Positions 35,785 through 45,067 of a DNA stretch of 59,646 nt are shown here, piece after piece. Within the stretch, counting starts at the first letter, position 1, and the number at the start of each line of letters is the position of its first letter. The stretch lies in assembly GCA_002373775.1 (NCBI GenBank), contig DFJW01000066.1, positions 1 through 59,646 of the forward strand, written 5' to 3'. The notes beneath the pieces are model-generated. The model worked only from the letters and a program-made list of their open reading frames with translations. It had not been told where the DNA came from and did not search any database. Origin of the DNA: Ruminococcus flavefaciens. Lineage in GTDB: Bacteria; Bacillota; Clostridia; Oscillospirales; Ruminococcaceae. Made by a program: the position numbers and the translations under genes.

Positions 35785-36738
35785 CTATCGTTTGTCTATG
35801 CGTACTACGCCGTTGGATTCAAGGTTGTAGTAGAACATCATCCGGGCTTCGTCACGGAATTCCGGCTTGACCATGTAGTACATGTAACATTCCACAAGAT
35901 ACATGATGCTTGCGGTTCTGCCTTCGAGTTTGAACTGTTCGAATCCCATGGGTGCATATTTGTTCCAGATAGCGTCCGGAGATACATGAGTGCTGAGCCC
36001 GATAGTCTGGTAAAGAGTACGTTCGCGGCAGCCGCACTTGATCTTATTGGTGATATTATCATCGGTATAATCGTTGATATTGAAAGGCTTTCCGGGATGT
36101 TCCCTGAGATGCTGGTTATAGTAGATCATCTGCTCGCCGATAAGGCGGTAATGCTCCTGACGCATCTTGCATCCGGGATCGCAGCAGGCGTTCGCGAGTA
36201 TCTCTATCCTGTCCTTGTGAGGGAGTTTTTCAAGGATGTCGAATTTGTTGTTGAAATCGTAGTCCAGCACGACGATGTGGTAATTTTTTTCCAGTTCTTC
36301 CGAAAGGCGCTCAGGATCGGTTATGCGTTTGCAGGTAGAGCTGGTGAGCTTGTAGCTGGGATAGTTTTCGCGGATGTACTGTTCAAGGACAGGCGAATTT
36401 ACGATAGCCTCATTGAGTCCGTTGTCTGCGATGCGCATTACCATATTGCAGAAAGGATCGCTGAGATGCTCTTCCTTCAGTACAGGATTTGTGAATGTGA
36501 AGCGGAGCGGGATACCTTTGCTGTTGAACGTTTTTACGACAGTGCGCACGAAGTTCTCGTCACAGACGCCGCCGACAGTTCTGCCGCCGTTCCATAAAGA
36601 CGGCGGGAACACGCCGTAGAACGAAGCGATCTCAACGCCTTGGCGGAAATACTGGGGGCAGTTTTCGAGCATTGCAAGAAAAACAAGATTGAAGCGGAAA
36701 TGTTCAGCAAAATCCGGCAGATGGAACCTTACTCTCAT
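35785..36738 (-). CDS. U32-like protein, paralog 3 of 4 (function unknown)
   Basis: 317 residues from the ATG at 36738, which has AAAGGAGG upstream; the frame opens further 5' into the end of paralog 4. Shared motifs: GVEIASFYGVFPP, WNGGR, IPLRFTFTNP, PFCNMV, LTSSTCKR, ACCDPGC, CGCRER (an extra Cys) and GFEQFKLEGR (Leu for Ile). It carries the 36224-36284 tract identical to paralog 2. The basic C-terminus reads VVRIDKR. Confidence 0.85.
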   Translation of the reverse strand: MRVRFHLPDFAEHFRFNLVFLAMLENCPQYFRQGVEIASFYGVFPPSLWNGGRTVGGVCDENFVRTVVKTFNSKGIPLRFTFTNPVLKEEHLSDPFCNMVMRIADNGLNEAIVNSPVLEQYIRENYPSYKLTSSTCKRITDPERLSEELEKNYHIVVLDYDFNNKFDILEKLPHKDRIEILANACCDPGCKMRQEHYRLIGEQMIYYNQHLREHPGKPFNINDYTDDNITNKIKCGCRERTLYQTIGLSTHVSPDAIWNKYAPMGFEQFKLEGRTASIMYLVECYMYYMVKPEFRDEARMMFYYNLESNGVVRIDKR

Positions 36739-36754
36739 GACTTTACCTCCTTTA

Positions 36755-37693
36755 TTATTTGAATACGAGTGCGCCGGAATTCTCAAGGCTCTTCAGCAGT
36801 ACGAAGCGTGCCTCGTCACGGCATTCCGGCTTAGCCATATAATACATGTAGGTTTCGAGGACGTTGAGCGGACTTGCGGTCCTGCCCTCTATCTTGAACT
36901 GTTCATATCCCATAGGCACATACTTCTCCCAGATAGCCTCCGGAGAGATATGTGTGCTCAGACCGCGCAGTTCAAAGAGACCGCGCTGAGAATACGGACA
37001 GCTGCGGAAGTTCTGGGGATCGTGCTTAGGCAGATCAAAAGGCACATTCGGGAATTTCTTTATATGCTCGCAGTAGGCTATCTGCTGCAAACCGATAGTT
37101 TTGTAATGTTCGATACGTCTCGGACATTTCGGTTCACAGCAGGCATTTACCAGCAGTTCGATATCCTTTTTGCGCGGGAGCTTTTCCAGCACTTCGAAAT
37201 TGTTGTTGAAATCGTAGTCGAGGACGACGATGTGGTAATCCTTTTCCAGTTCTGCAAGGAGAGCCTCCTCGGTATCAAGGCGCTTGCAGGTGGAACTGGT
37301 GAGCTTGAATTTGGGGTAATTCCTGCGGAGATAGTCCTCCAGCACAGGAGAAGCGACTATGGCTTCGTTGAGACCGTTGTTGGAAAGATTGAGTATCATG
37401 TTGCAGCGTTCGTCGCTGAGATGCTTCTTTTCCAGCATGAGGTTCGTGAAGGTGTATCTAAGCGGTATGCCGCGGTCGTTGAAAACCTTGATTACATTCT
37501 TGATGAAGTTCTTGTCTGTGAATCCTCCCTGAGCGCGTCCGCCGTTCCAGAGACATGGCGGGAATACACCGTAGAATGATGCGATCTCAACGCCTTCGCG
37601 GAAGAATTCCGGACGGTGTTTCAGCATTTCCGCGAACATGAAGTTCAGCTTGAAATTGCCTGAAAAATCCGGGAGGTGAAAACGTACTCTCAT
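36755..37693 (-). CDS. U32-like protein, paralog 4 of 4 (function unknown)
   Basis: 312 residues; AAGGAG before the ATG. First of the four in transcription order, 45 nt after the HydE-like gene. Motifs: FHLPDF, GVEIASFYGVFPP, WNGGR, IPLRYTFTNL, ERCNMI, LTSSTCKR, ACCEPKC, SCPYS and GYEQFKIEGR. It lacks the GxCD cysteine near residue 59 that the other three have, so that residue is probably not a cluster ligand. All four proteins keep the same length and motif order, which argues against decay. Confidence 0.85.
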   Translation of the reverse strand: MRVRFHLPDFSGNFKLNFMFAEMLKHRPEFFREGVEIASFYGVFPPCLWNGGRAQGGFTDKNFIKNVIKVFNDRGIPLRYTFTNLMLEKKHLSDERCNMILNLSNNGLNEAIVASPVLEDYLRRNYPKFKLTSSTCKRLDTEEALLAELEKDYHIVVLDYDFNNNFEVLEKLPRKKDIELLVNACCEPKCPRRIEHYKTIGLQQIAYCEHIKKFPNVPFDLPKHDPQNFRSCPYSQRGLFELRGLSTHISPEAIWEKYVPMGYEQFKIEGRTASPLNVLETYMYYMAKPECRDEARFVLLKSLENSGALVFK

Positions 37694-37738
37694 TGCAGTT
37701 TCTCCTTGATGTTTATTTGTGTCGCTTTGCGGTAATAG

Positions 37739-38785
37739 TCATACTGAAAATGACGGGGCGTCGCCTCTTTCGGCGGAGACGGTATATCCTGCGGACTCTA
37801 TGCGCCTTTGCAGACATCCGCGGCATTCGGCAGCCTCTTCACCGGTACAAATCTTGTTGTCGTAAAGATCGTATTTCTTTCTGACCTTGACCGGCGAGAG
37901 ATTGGGCATCACTACATTGCAGCCCGTCTGAAGTCCGAGTTCGCGTCCGTTAGGAGCGATAGTGCCGAGAGCGGTAGTCGCCGGCAGCAGCACATCCGGG
38001 AACATGAGACGGAGTATGCCCAGCAGACGCAGGGTGAGTTCAAGAGTGCCGCCCTTTTCGCCGGCGAAAGGCGTCATATGGTGCGGTACGAAAGGACCTA
38101 TGCCGATCATCTGCGGACGAAGTTCCTGAAGGAAACGAAGGTCGGCGATGATGTGTTCAGTGGTCTGTCCGGGAGCACCGACCATGAATCCGGCGCCCAC
38201 CTGATATCCCAGTTCTCTTAGCTGGAAGAGACATTCCTTCCTGTGAGAAAGGCTCATCTCAGCCGGATGCAGACTGGAGTACAGTCCGGCATCTGCGGCT
38301 TCATGCCGGAGCAGATAGCGGTCAGCTCCGGCTTCTTTCATTTTTTTATAGCTTTCAAAGCTTCTTTCGCCCAGCGAGAGGGTTATGGCGCAGTCGGGGT
38401 ACTTTTCGCGTATCTCTGATATTATGGGAACGATGACATCATCCGTGAAATAGGGATCTTCACCGCCCTGCATCACGAATGTGCGGAAGCCGAGCCCGTA
38501 TCCGTTTTCACAGCAGGAGAGTATCTCTTCCCGGCTGAGACGGTATCTGTCGGCATCCTTGTTGCTGCGTCTTATACCGCAGTAAAGGCAGTCGTTCCGG
38601 CAGTATGACGATATCTCTATCAGTCCGCGGAGGAAGACTTTGTCCCCGTAGTATTCCCTTCTGGTATCGTCTGCGTATCTCTTCAGCAGACCGGCAGCAG
38701 CTTCGTCGCCGGTCTCAATGAGCAGTTTCAGCTCAGCATCAGAGATATCATGGCTGAGCCTGAGCTTTTCGACGATCTCTGTCAT
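37739..38785 (-). CDS. hydE: HydE-like radical SAM enzyme ([FeFe]-hydrogenase maturase type)
   Basis: 348 residues from the ATG at 38785, 1 nt after the nadA stop, with GGTGG as SD. The radical SAM CxxxCxxC motif is in YCRNDCLYCGIRRSN. TALGTIAPNGRELGLQ and GCNVVMPNLSP are HydE-type blocks, and the C-terminal CTGEEAAECRGC cysteines match an auxiliary cluster. HydE helps build the diiron H-cluster with HydF and HydG, neither of which is in the window. It could be true HydE located apart, or a relative serving the adjacent U32-like proteins. Confidence 0.88.
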   Translation of the reverse strand: MTEIVEKLRLSHDISDAELKLLIETGDEAAAGLLKRYADDTRREYYGDKVFLRGLIEISSYCRNDCLYCGIRRSNKDADRYRLSREEILSCCENGYGLGFRTFVMQGGEDPYFTDDVIVPIISEIREKYPDCAITLSLGERSFESYKKMKEAGADRYLLRHEAADAGLYSSLHPAEMSLSHRKECLFQLRELGYQVGAGFMVGAPGQTTEHIIADLRFLQELRPQMIGIGPFVPHHMTPFAGEKGGTLELTLRLLGILRLMFPDVLLPATTALGTIAPNGRELGLQTGCNVVMPNLSPVKVRKKYDLYDNKICTGEEAAECRGCLQRRIESAGYTVSAERGDAPSFSV

Positions 38786-38786
38786 A

Positions 38787-39719
38787 TCAGCCACCAAGTC
38801 TTATCATCTCGTCGATGCAGCGGCGAGCCTTGCTGATGAGCTCGTCGTCCATGAGTATCTCGAAAGCGTCGCCGTCTCCGCCGCTTATGCCTTTGAGAGC
38901 ATTGTAGATATCGGGGAGTGTGGTGAGCTTCATATTGTGACAGACGATATCCTTTGTAACGGGATAGAACTTCTTGTCCGGGCAGTCATATTGCAGATGC
39001 TCGGATATGGAAGTTTCGGTGCCGATTATGAATTCCTTTGCGTCGGACTTCTTTGCAAAGTCCATGATGCCAGTGGTAGAGCCGACATAATCAGCGAGTT
39101 CCACAACTTTCGGAGTACATTCCGGATGCACGAGGAACAGAGCATCCGGATGCTCTGCCTTTGCAGCGAGGACTTCACTGACAGTGATCTTTGCATGGGT
39201 GGGGCATCCTCCGTTCAGGAGCTTGATATCCTTATCCGGACACTGCCTTCTGACATAGTCTCCGAGGTTGCAGTCGGGGATAAAGAGGATCTTGTCTGTG
39301 TCGAGAGCCTTTACTATCTTGAGTGCGCTTGATGATGTCACGCACACATCACAGACTGTCTTGAGACTTGCGGTAGTGTTTATGTAAGCTACTACTGTCC
39401 TGTCGGGATCAGCTTCGCGGAGTGCGGAGATCATCTCCGCGTCCATCTGCTCAGCCATGGGACAGCCTGCGTGCTTGTTTGCGAGGTAAACGTGTTTCTG
39501 CGGGGAGAGCATCTTAGCTGTCTCCGCCATGAAATGCACTCCGCAGAACAGGATGTTCTCTGCGTCGGTGCTTTTTGCGTCAACGCTCAGTTTATAGCTG
39601 TCGCCGGTGAGATCCGCTATCTCAACTATTTCGCGTGCCTGATAGCAGTGTGCGAGGATAGCTGTGTTGGTCTCTTTTTTGAGCTTTATTATCTGGTCCT
39701 GTAATTCGCGTACTGTCAT
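38787..39719 (-). CDS. nadA: Quinolinate synthase NadA
   Basis: 310 residues with AAAGGAGG before the ATG. Motifs: AHCYQAREIVEIADLTGDSY, FCGVHFMAETAKML (cluster Cys), VTSSSA, FLVHPECTP (Cys) and GGDGDAFEI near the C-terminus. It condenses iminoaspartate and dihydroxyacetone phosphate to quinolinate using a [4Fe-4S] cluster, for NAD synthesis. The usual nadB and nadC partners are not here; the gene sits instead between ridA and the HydE-like gene. Confidence 0.95.
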   Translation of the reverse strand: MTVRELQDQIIKLKKETNTAILAHCYQAREIVEIADLTGDSYKLSVDAKSTDAENILFCGVHFMAETAKMLSPQKHVYLANKHAGCPMAEQMDAEMISALREADPDRTVVAYINTTASLKTVCDVCVTSSSALKIVKALDTDKILFIPDCNLGDYVRRQCPDKDIKLLNGGCPTHAKITVSEVLAAKAEHPDALFLVHPECTPKVVELADYVGSTTGIMDFAKKSDAKEFIIGTETSISEHLQYDCPDKKFYPVTKDIVCHNMKLTTLPDIYNALKGISGGDGDAFEILMDDELISKARRCIDEMIRLGG

Positions 39720-39742
39720 ATATGACCTCCTTTGTGCCGGTT

Positions 39743-40120
39743 TCAGAGACTGCTCTCTGCTATCACTTCAACTTCAACGAGGACGCCCTTTGGCAGAGTC
39801 TTCACAGCTACGCAGCTTCTTGCCGGAAGTTCTGTGAAGTACTGAGCGTACACTTCGTTGAATGCCGCAAAATCGTTCATGTCAGCGAGGAAGCAGGTGG
39901 TCTTTACTGCTTTGCTGAATGAAGAACCGGCAGTGCTGAGTATCTCTTCGAGATTGTGCATGACCTGTTCGGTCTGACCTTTTATATCCTTTGCTTCAAC
40001 GGCATTGGTACGCGGATCTATAGCGATCTGACCGCTGGTGTAGACCATGCCTCTGGATATTATCGCCTGCGAGTACGGACCTACTGCCGCCGGCGCTCTG
40101 TCTGTGTGAATCTTTATCAT
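39743..40120 (-). CDS. ridA: RidA/YjgF enamine-imine deaminase
   Basis: 125 residues, AAGGAG before the ATG. Motifs: APAAVGPYSQAI, VYTSGQIAIDP, ARSCVAVKTLPKGVLVEVE with the active-site Arg and a C-terminal Glu. RidA hydrolyses reactive 2-aminoacrylate and similar imines made by PLP enzymes such as threonine dehydratase. Its place just downstream of the leu/ilv genes fits that link; the adjacent NadA also uses an imine substrate. Confidence 0.95.
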   Translation of the reverse strand: MIKIHTDRAPAAVGPYSQAIISRGMVYTSGQIAIDPRTNAVEAKDIKGQTEQVMHNLEEILSTAGSSFSKAVKTTCFLADMNDFAAFNEVYAQYFTELPARSCVAVKTLPKGVLVEVEVIAESSL

Positions 40121-40130
40121 TTTTTTCTCC

Positions 40131-40742
40131 TTATTCTAACGTGATATCGACTGTATTCTGGTTGCTGTCTGCCTCGGCTGTTATGCCAACGCAGTAATCT
40201 TCCTGACCGCTCTTTGTGATGTAAAGGTTGAGATATGCCATGGGCCAGTCCTGATCCTCGCCAATAGTTCCGTGTGCAACTGTATACTCGATCGCTGCAA
40301 GACCTTCGTAATCCTTTGAAGCGACCTTGTACTTCTTCTTGTACTTTGAAAGGTCAAAGCCGCTGCCTTCGATGCTGAATACGGCATTTTCTTCGGCATA
40401 GTCTTCTGCGATGAGCTGATAGTCCTGTCCCTTGTATCTGAGTACGCCGTCTTCCGATATAGTGAGCGGATCGTTTTCGAACTGCTCGCGGAGTTCATCA
40501 AGGGTGATATCATACTCAGCCGGAGTATCACCGCCTACCTTTGAAAGACCGTTTACAGTGTATGAACCGGCAACAAGAGCGAAAGCCTTCTGTGCGTCTT
40601 CACTGCTGAGTGTGGCTTTCTCGGTCGCTGAGGTGCTGCTTTCTGAGCTTGATGCGCCGTCAGAACTGCTGTCCTTATCCCCACAGGAAGCAAGAGAAAC
40701 GGAAAGGGCGAGTGCGAGTAATGCAGATAAATACTTTTTCAT
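40131..40742 (-). CDS. Lipoprotein of unknown function
   Basis: 203 residues; the ATG at 40742 has GGAGG 6 nt upstream. The signal peptide ends in SLASC, then a Ser/Asp-rich linker and a compact domain of about 150 residues with an ITLDELREQFENDPLTISEDG segment and a beta-rich C-terminus. No family recognised. The 87-nt gap before it contains an 8-bp tandem repeat (TGCGCTGA twice, near 40780-40795) and a weak hairpin near leuB's stop. Confidence 0.8.
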   Translation of the reverse strand: MKKYLSALLALALSVSLASCGDKDSSSDGASSSESSTSATEKATLSSEDAQKAFALVAGSYTVNGLSKVGGDTPAEYDITLDELREQFENDPLTISEDGVLRYKGQDYQLIAEDYAEENAVFSIEGSGFDLSKYKKKYKVASKDYEGLAAIEYTVAHGTIGEDQDWPMAYLNLYITKSGQEDYCVGITAEADSNQNTVDITLE

Positions 40743-40829
40743 TTTTTCCTCCAATAATCGTTGTGCGTTTTTTATAGTCATGCGCTGATGCGCTGACATG
40801 CGTGTATAGATTTCCCTTTTACTGAGGGA

Positions 40830-41903
40830 TCACAGTGCCTCCGCTATCTTTTCTGTCATTTCAGTGCATCCGAGCGGAGTGCCTTCTGAGCTGCCCATGA
40901 TGTCAGCTGTCCGGTATCCTGCGGCGAGGACCTTGTCAACCGCATTTTCTATGGCATCTGCTTCAGCGGAAAGTCCGAATGAGTAGCGCAGCATCATAGC
41001 GCCGGAAAGAATTGTTGCGATGGGGTTGGCAATGTTCTTTCCTGCAATATCAGGAGCGCTTCCGTGGATAGGTTCGTACATGCCTCTTGTGGTCTCACCG
41101 AGTGAGGCTGAGGCGAGCATGCCGATAGAGCCGGTAATCTGCGAGGCTTCGTCCGAAAGGATATCACCAAACATGTTCGATGTGACTATGACGTCGAACT
41201 GCCCCGGATCGCGGATAAGCTGCATTGCGGCATTGTCCACGAACATATCAGTGTATTCCACAGCCGGATACTTCCCGGCGAGGGAGTGCATGGTCTTGCG
41301 CCAGAGACGCGAGGATTCAAGGACGTTTGCCTTGTCTATGCTGCAAAGACGCCTGCTGCGCTTCATTGCAGCCTCAAAAGCAGCCTTGCCGATGCGCTCT
41401 ATCTCGGTGACACTGTAAGCTTCAGTGTCGTAAGCCTCCTGTCCGTATCTGCCTTCACGGTATCCGCGGTCTCCGAAATATATACCGCCTGTGAGTTCAC
41501 GGACTATCATTATATCAAAGCCGCTGCCTACTATCTCGTCTTTCAGCGGAGATGCTGCGCGTAGGGCGGGGTAGAGCTTTGCCGGTCTCAGATTCGTGTA
41601 CAGACCAAGAGCCGAACGTATCCCGAGAAGAGCCTTTTCCGGACGCTTGTAACCGGGAAGTTCGTCCCATTCCGGACCGCCTACCGCGCCGAGCAGTACG
41701 CTGTCGGAAGCGAGGCAGCCGTCTATGGTTGACTGCGGCAGCGGTACGCCGGTCTTGTTTATGGCGCATCCGCCTATGAGGTATGGAGTGAAGCTGAATT
41801 TATGTCCGAACTTGTCTGCCGTCTTTTCAAGGACTTTTACGGCGCCGTCCACTATCTCCGGACCTATGCCGTCGCCCTTTAACAATGCTATGTTGAATTC
41901 CAT
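40830..41903 (-). CDS. leuB: 3-isopropylmalate dehydrogenase
   Basis: 357 residues from the ATG at 41903 with AAAGGAG upstream. Motifs: [60 protein letters not shown] (metal-binding Asp) and [15 protein letters not shown]. It oxidatively decarboxylates 3-isopropylmalate with NAD+ in leucine synthesis. The gene is separated from leuCD by one lipoprotein gene. Confidence 0.97.
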   Translation of the reverse strand: MEFNIALLKGDGIGPEIVDGAVKVLEKTADKFGHKFSFTPYLIGGCAINKTGVPLPQSTIDGCLASDSVLLGAVGGPEWDELPGYKRPEKALLGIRSALGLYTNLRPAKLYPALRAASPLKDEIVGSGFDIMIVRELTGGIYFGDRGYREGRYGQEAYDTEAYSVTEIERIGKAAFEAAMKRSRRLCSIDKANVLESSRLWRKTMHSLAGKYPAVEYTDMFVDNAAMQLIRDPGQFDVIVTSNMFGDILSDEASQITGSIGMLASASLGETTRGMYEPIHGSAPDIAGKNIANPIATILSGAMMLRYSFGLSAEADAIENAVDKVLAAGYRTADIMGSSEGTPLGCTEMTEKIAEAL

Positions 41904-41942
41904 AGATCTGCTCCTTTGTTTCACGATGATCGTTCGTCCGGA

Positions 41943-42728
41943 TCATCCGGAATATTTAACGTGATATTCACTTGTTCCGTCGTTGTGGAAGTGCCTGTAG
42001 CTTTCGATCTCCGAGTAACTGCTGATATCGAATGTGTGCCTGTGACCGGTGAGTTCTTCGCATTTTTCAAGATATGAGACTACAGGGTGTTTGTCATATG
42101 ACCACTTGCTGTCGTAGGATACGACGTAAAAATTGTAGGAATCCGTACAGTCAGCAAGCTGCTGTATCTTATCAAATCTTTCTGCATCCGAGAGATCGGT
42201 GCCGTAGAGTTCAATAATGCAGTAATCAAGGTTTGAAATTACACCGCTGAAATCACTGCCGTCAAAACAGGCACTGCAAAAATCGTTCCCGGTCTCTTTT
42301 CCGCCTAAGGTGATTTTCTTGTTTGCGTAATATATATTGCACTCTTCACCTAATTCACTGCGGATAGTGCCGCAGAACTTATCCTTTATCTCTTCCGCCT
42401 GATAATTGTCGGCACCGTCGGTATTTTTGTCATTTCCGCTGATAATGAGCTGAAATTCCCTGCCGTCATGCTTCAGCGTTATCAATGCGCTGGAGGTAGC
42501 TTCGGAGTGAGGGAGTATAAAGTCCCAGCCTTTTACTTCATAGATTATCTCTGAATCGGTGATATCGGCGTCAAAACCGTATTTATCCCTGATGTATGCA
42601 GCTGCATTTTCCTCTGCCTGTTCAAGAACTCTTTTATTCTCTACCTTCTGACTTTCAGATTCATTCCGGCAGGAACAAAGAGTCAGAGACATTGCGGCGG
42701 CAAGTGTAAGAGACAGAAGCTTTTTCAT
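41943..42728 (-). CDS. Lipoprotein embedded in the leu operon
   Basis: 261 residues with AAAGGAG upstream. The signal peptide ends in LCSC (Cys near 20). A Glu/Gln-rich helix (ESQKVENKRVLEQAEENAAAY) precedes a mixed domain with two internal cysteines in FCSACFDG. No family recognised. It begins 11 nt after leuD and ends 39 nt before leuB, all on one strand, so it must be transcribed with leucine genes. Confidence 0.82.
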   Translation of the reverse strand: MKKLLSLTLAAAMSLTLCSCRNESESQKVENKRVLEQAEENAAAYIRDKYGFDADITDSEIIYEVKGWDFILPHSEATSSALITLKHDGREFQLIISGNDKNTDGADNYQAEEIKDKFCGTIRSELGEECNIYYANKKITLGGKETGNDFCSACFDGSDFSGVISNLDYCIIELYGTDLSDAERFDKIQQLADCTDSYNFYVVSYDSKWSYDKHPVVSYLEKCEELTGHRHTFDISSYSEIESYRHFHNDGTSEYHVKYSG

Positions 42729-42739
42729 GACCGGCTCCT

Positions 42740-43234
42740 TTACTTAATGACTCCGTTTGCTATGGACTGTATAAGACCGCCGTTTTCGATTATTTTCTGG
42801 ACGAATTCCGGGAAGGGTGCAGTCCTGAATTCCTGACCTGTAGTAAGGTCACGGATGATGCCGTTGTCAAGGTCAGCTTCAACGCGGTCGCCTTCTGACA
42901 GCGCATCAGCAGCCTCCGGACATTCAACTATTGCAAGGCCTATATTTATCGCGTTGCGGTAGAATATCCGCGCGAAGCTTTTGGCTATGACGAGGGATAT
43001 GCCGCTTGCCTTTATGGCGATGGGAGCATGTTCACGGGAAGAACCGCAGCCGAAGTTCCAGCCGGCAGTGATAATGTCGCCCTTCTGTACACGGCTGACG
43101 AATGTCTTGTCGAGATCCTCCATGCAGTGCGATGCAAGTTCAGAATGATCGCTGGTATTGAGATAGCGCGCAGGTATTATAACGTCGGTATCCACGTTGT
43201 CGCCGTACTTTATGACATTTCCTGTGTATTTCAT
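42740..43234 (-). CDS. leuD: 3-isopropylmalate dehydratase small subunit
   Basis: 164 residues; the ATG at 43234 overlaps the leuC stop (ATGA), with GGAGG inside leuC. Motifs: [31 protein letters not shown] and [14 protein letters not shown]. This short form (about 165 residues) pairs with the 420-residue LeuC type found in archaea and clostridia. Together they isomerise 2- to 3-isopropylmalate. Confidence 0.97.
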   Translation of the reverse strand: MKYTGNVIKYGDNVDTDVIIPARYLNTSDHSELASHCMEDLDKTFVSRVQKGDIITAGWNFGCGSSREHAPIAIKASGISLVIAKSFARIFYRNAINIGLAIVECPEAADALSEGDRVEADLDNGIIRDLTTGQEFRTAPFPEFVQKIIENGGLIQSIANGVIK

Positions 43235-44493
43235 ATCCCCATTACCTCCCACGGACTTGTTATCCTGCCTGTGACCGCACTTGCTGCGGCAGTTTCGGGA
43301 CTTGCAAGGTATACTTCGGAATCCGGATGTCCCATGCGTCCCACAAAATTGCGGTTAGTGGTAGTTACTGCTTTTTCACCGGCAGCAAGTATGCCCATAT
43401 GTCCTCCGAGACACGGCCCGCAGGTGGGAGTGGATACTACAGCGCCTGCTTCTATGAATATTTTCAGCAGACCGAGTTCCATAGCCTCCAGATATATCCT
43501 CTGAGTAGCCGGTATGATTATTACTCTGACGTTATTGGCGCATCTGCGTCCCTTCATTATCCCAGCGGCAGCCTTCAGATCTTCAAGCCTGCCGTTGGTA
43601 CATGAACCGATGACCACCTGATCTATCTTTATGTCGCCGATATCGCTGAAAGTCCTGGCGTTGCCGGGAAGATGCGGAAATGCGACAGTTGGGGTGATCT
43701 CTGAAAGGTCAATCTCTATGACCTGCTCGTATTCAGCATCATCATCTGCACGGTATATCTTGGGCTCAGCGCCGCCGTGTTCGCGGATGTATGCGAGAGT
43801 TATGTCATCGACTTCGAAAATGCCGTTTTTAGCGCCGGCTTCTATAGCCATATTTGAAATGCAGAGACGGTCCGCCATGCTGAGAGATGAAAGACCGCTG
43901 CCGGTGAATTCCATAGATTTGTAAAGTGCTCCGTCAACGCCGATCATGCCAATGATATGCAGTATCACGTCTTTTCCGGATACATAGGGACGCAGACTGC
44001 CCTTGAGTACGAATTTTATTGCTGAGGGAACTTTGAACCATGCCTTTCCTACAGCCATTCCGCATGCCATGTCAGTCGAGCCGACACCTGTTGAGAAAGC
44101 GCCGAGAGCGCCGTATGTGCAGGTGTGGGAGTCGGCACCTATGACAACATCTCCGGCAGTGACTAAGCCTTTTTCCGGGAGCAGGGCATGTTCTATGCCC
44201 ATTTCACCTACATCATAGAAATGAGTTATGTCCTTTTCACCGCAGAAATCCCGGCACATTTTGCATTGCTCCGCAGCCTTTATGTCCTTATTGGGAGCAA
44301 AATGGTCCATTACCATTGTGATCTTATTTATGTCGAACACGCTGTCTTTTCCGAGTTTTGCGAACTCCTTGATAGCCACCGGTGAGGTGATATCATTTCC
44401 GAGGACGAGATCAAGGTCGGCGAGGATGAGCTGTCCTGCCCTGACCGAATCCAGTCCTGCATGAGCCGCAAGTATTTTCTGCGTCATTGTCAT
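43231..44493 (-). CDS. leuC: 3-isopropylmalate dehydratase large subunit
   Basis: 420 residues from the ATG at 44493, AAGGAG 9 nt upstream. An aconitase-family [4Fe-4S] enzyme: [36 protein letters not shown] (cluster Cys) and [14 protein letters not shown] (two cluster Cys). It follows the HXXEE membrane protein by 24 nt. Confidence 0.97.
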   Translation of the reverse strand: MTMTQKILAAHAGLDSVRAGQLILADLDLVLGNDITSPVAIKEFAKLGKDSVFDINKITMVMDHFAPNKDIKAAEQCKMCRDFCGEKDITHFYDVGEMGIEHALLPEKGLVTAGDVVIGADSHTCTYGALGAFSTGVGSTDMACGMAVGKAWFKVPSAIKFVLKGSLRPYVSGKDVILHIIGMIGVDGALYKSMEFTGSGLSSLSMADRLCISNMAIEAGAKNGIFEVDDITLAYIREHGGAEPKIYRADDDAEYEQVIEIDLSEITPTVAFPHLPGNARTFSDIGDIKIDQVVIGSCTNGRLEDLKAAAGIMKGRRCANNVRVIIIPATQRIYLEAMELGLLKIFIEAGAVVSTPTCGPCLGGHMGILAAGEKAVTTTNRNFVGRMGHPDSEVYLASPETAAASAVTGRITSPWEVMGI

Positions 44494-44517
44494 ATTCAAT
44501 AACTCCTTTCGTATGTA

Positions 44518-45042
44518 TCAGATCAGCGGAGGCAGTTCCATTTTTCTGGTGAACCAGCCTATGAGCTTCTGAGCTGCCCTGAGATTGACACCTACCATTA
44601 TGCAGCCGGCAAGTGCAGTAACAGCCATGAACGGCATATCGCACGGAAGCTCACATACTGATCTGTATATTACATAAGTGCTGACAGGAAGACAGATGAT
44701 GCTGGTCAGCAGTGCAGGGATGTATTTCCTTATGAGAAGGGACTGCCCTATGTGTATCAGGAAATGCAGATCACAGCCGATGAATGCGCCGAGCCAGAGG
44801 TACCATATAAGTTCGCTGTCCGTATACAGCGCCGCTGCTGATAAAGCGATGCACAGTACAAGTTCTTCGGCTACTGCCAGTGCGAATCCTTCAGTGGAAA
44901 AATCCTTGTAGGTCCTGAGGAAGAAAGGGTATTTTTCCTGTATAAGTGTGCGGTTTTTCCTGAGCCACGCTCCGAGACCGATTATTTCTTCCATATCATG
45001 GAAAATGAATATTATCGGGAAAAGCCACGCATATCTCTGCAT
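44518..45042 (-). CDS. HXXEE-domain membrane protein
   Basis: 174 residues, AAAGGAG before the ATG. The family signature is in FHDMEEIIG (His-x-x-Glu-Glu) near residues 14-22, followed by four or more hydrophobic helices. The conserved His/Glu residues suggest a membrane-embedded metal site, but the function is unknown to me. It lies between a GNAT acetyltransferase and leuC in the BCAA run. Confidence 0.82.
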   Translation of the reverse strand: MQRYAWLFPIIFIFHDMEEIIGLGAWLRKNRTLIQEKYPFFLRTYKDFSTEGFALAVAEELVLCIALSAAALYTDSELIWYLWLGAFIGCDLHFLIHIGQSLLIRKYIPALLTSIICLPVSTYVIYRSVCELPCDMPFMAVTALAGCIMVGVNLRAAQKLIGWFTRKMELPPLI

Positions 45043-45067
45043 ATAAGCTCCTTTCGGATATCAGTCA

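Noticed and set aside
33871..37693. CRISPR-like or assembly-duplication explanation for the repeated blocks
   Set aside because: The repeats are whole genes with different sequences, each with its own SD, not short spaced repeats or identical copies.
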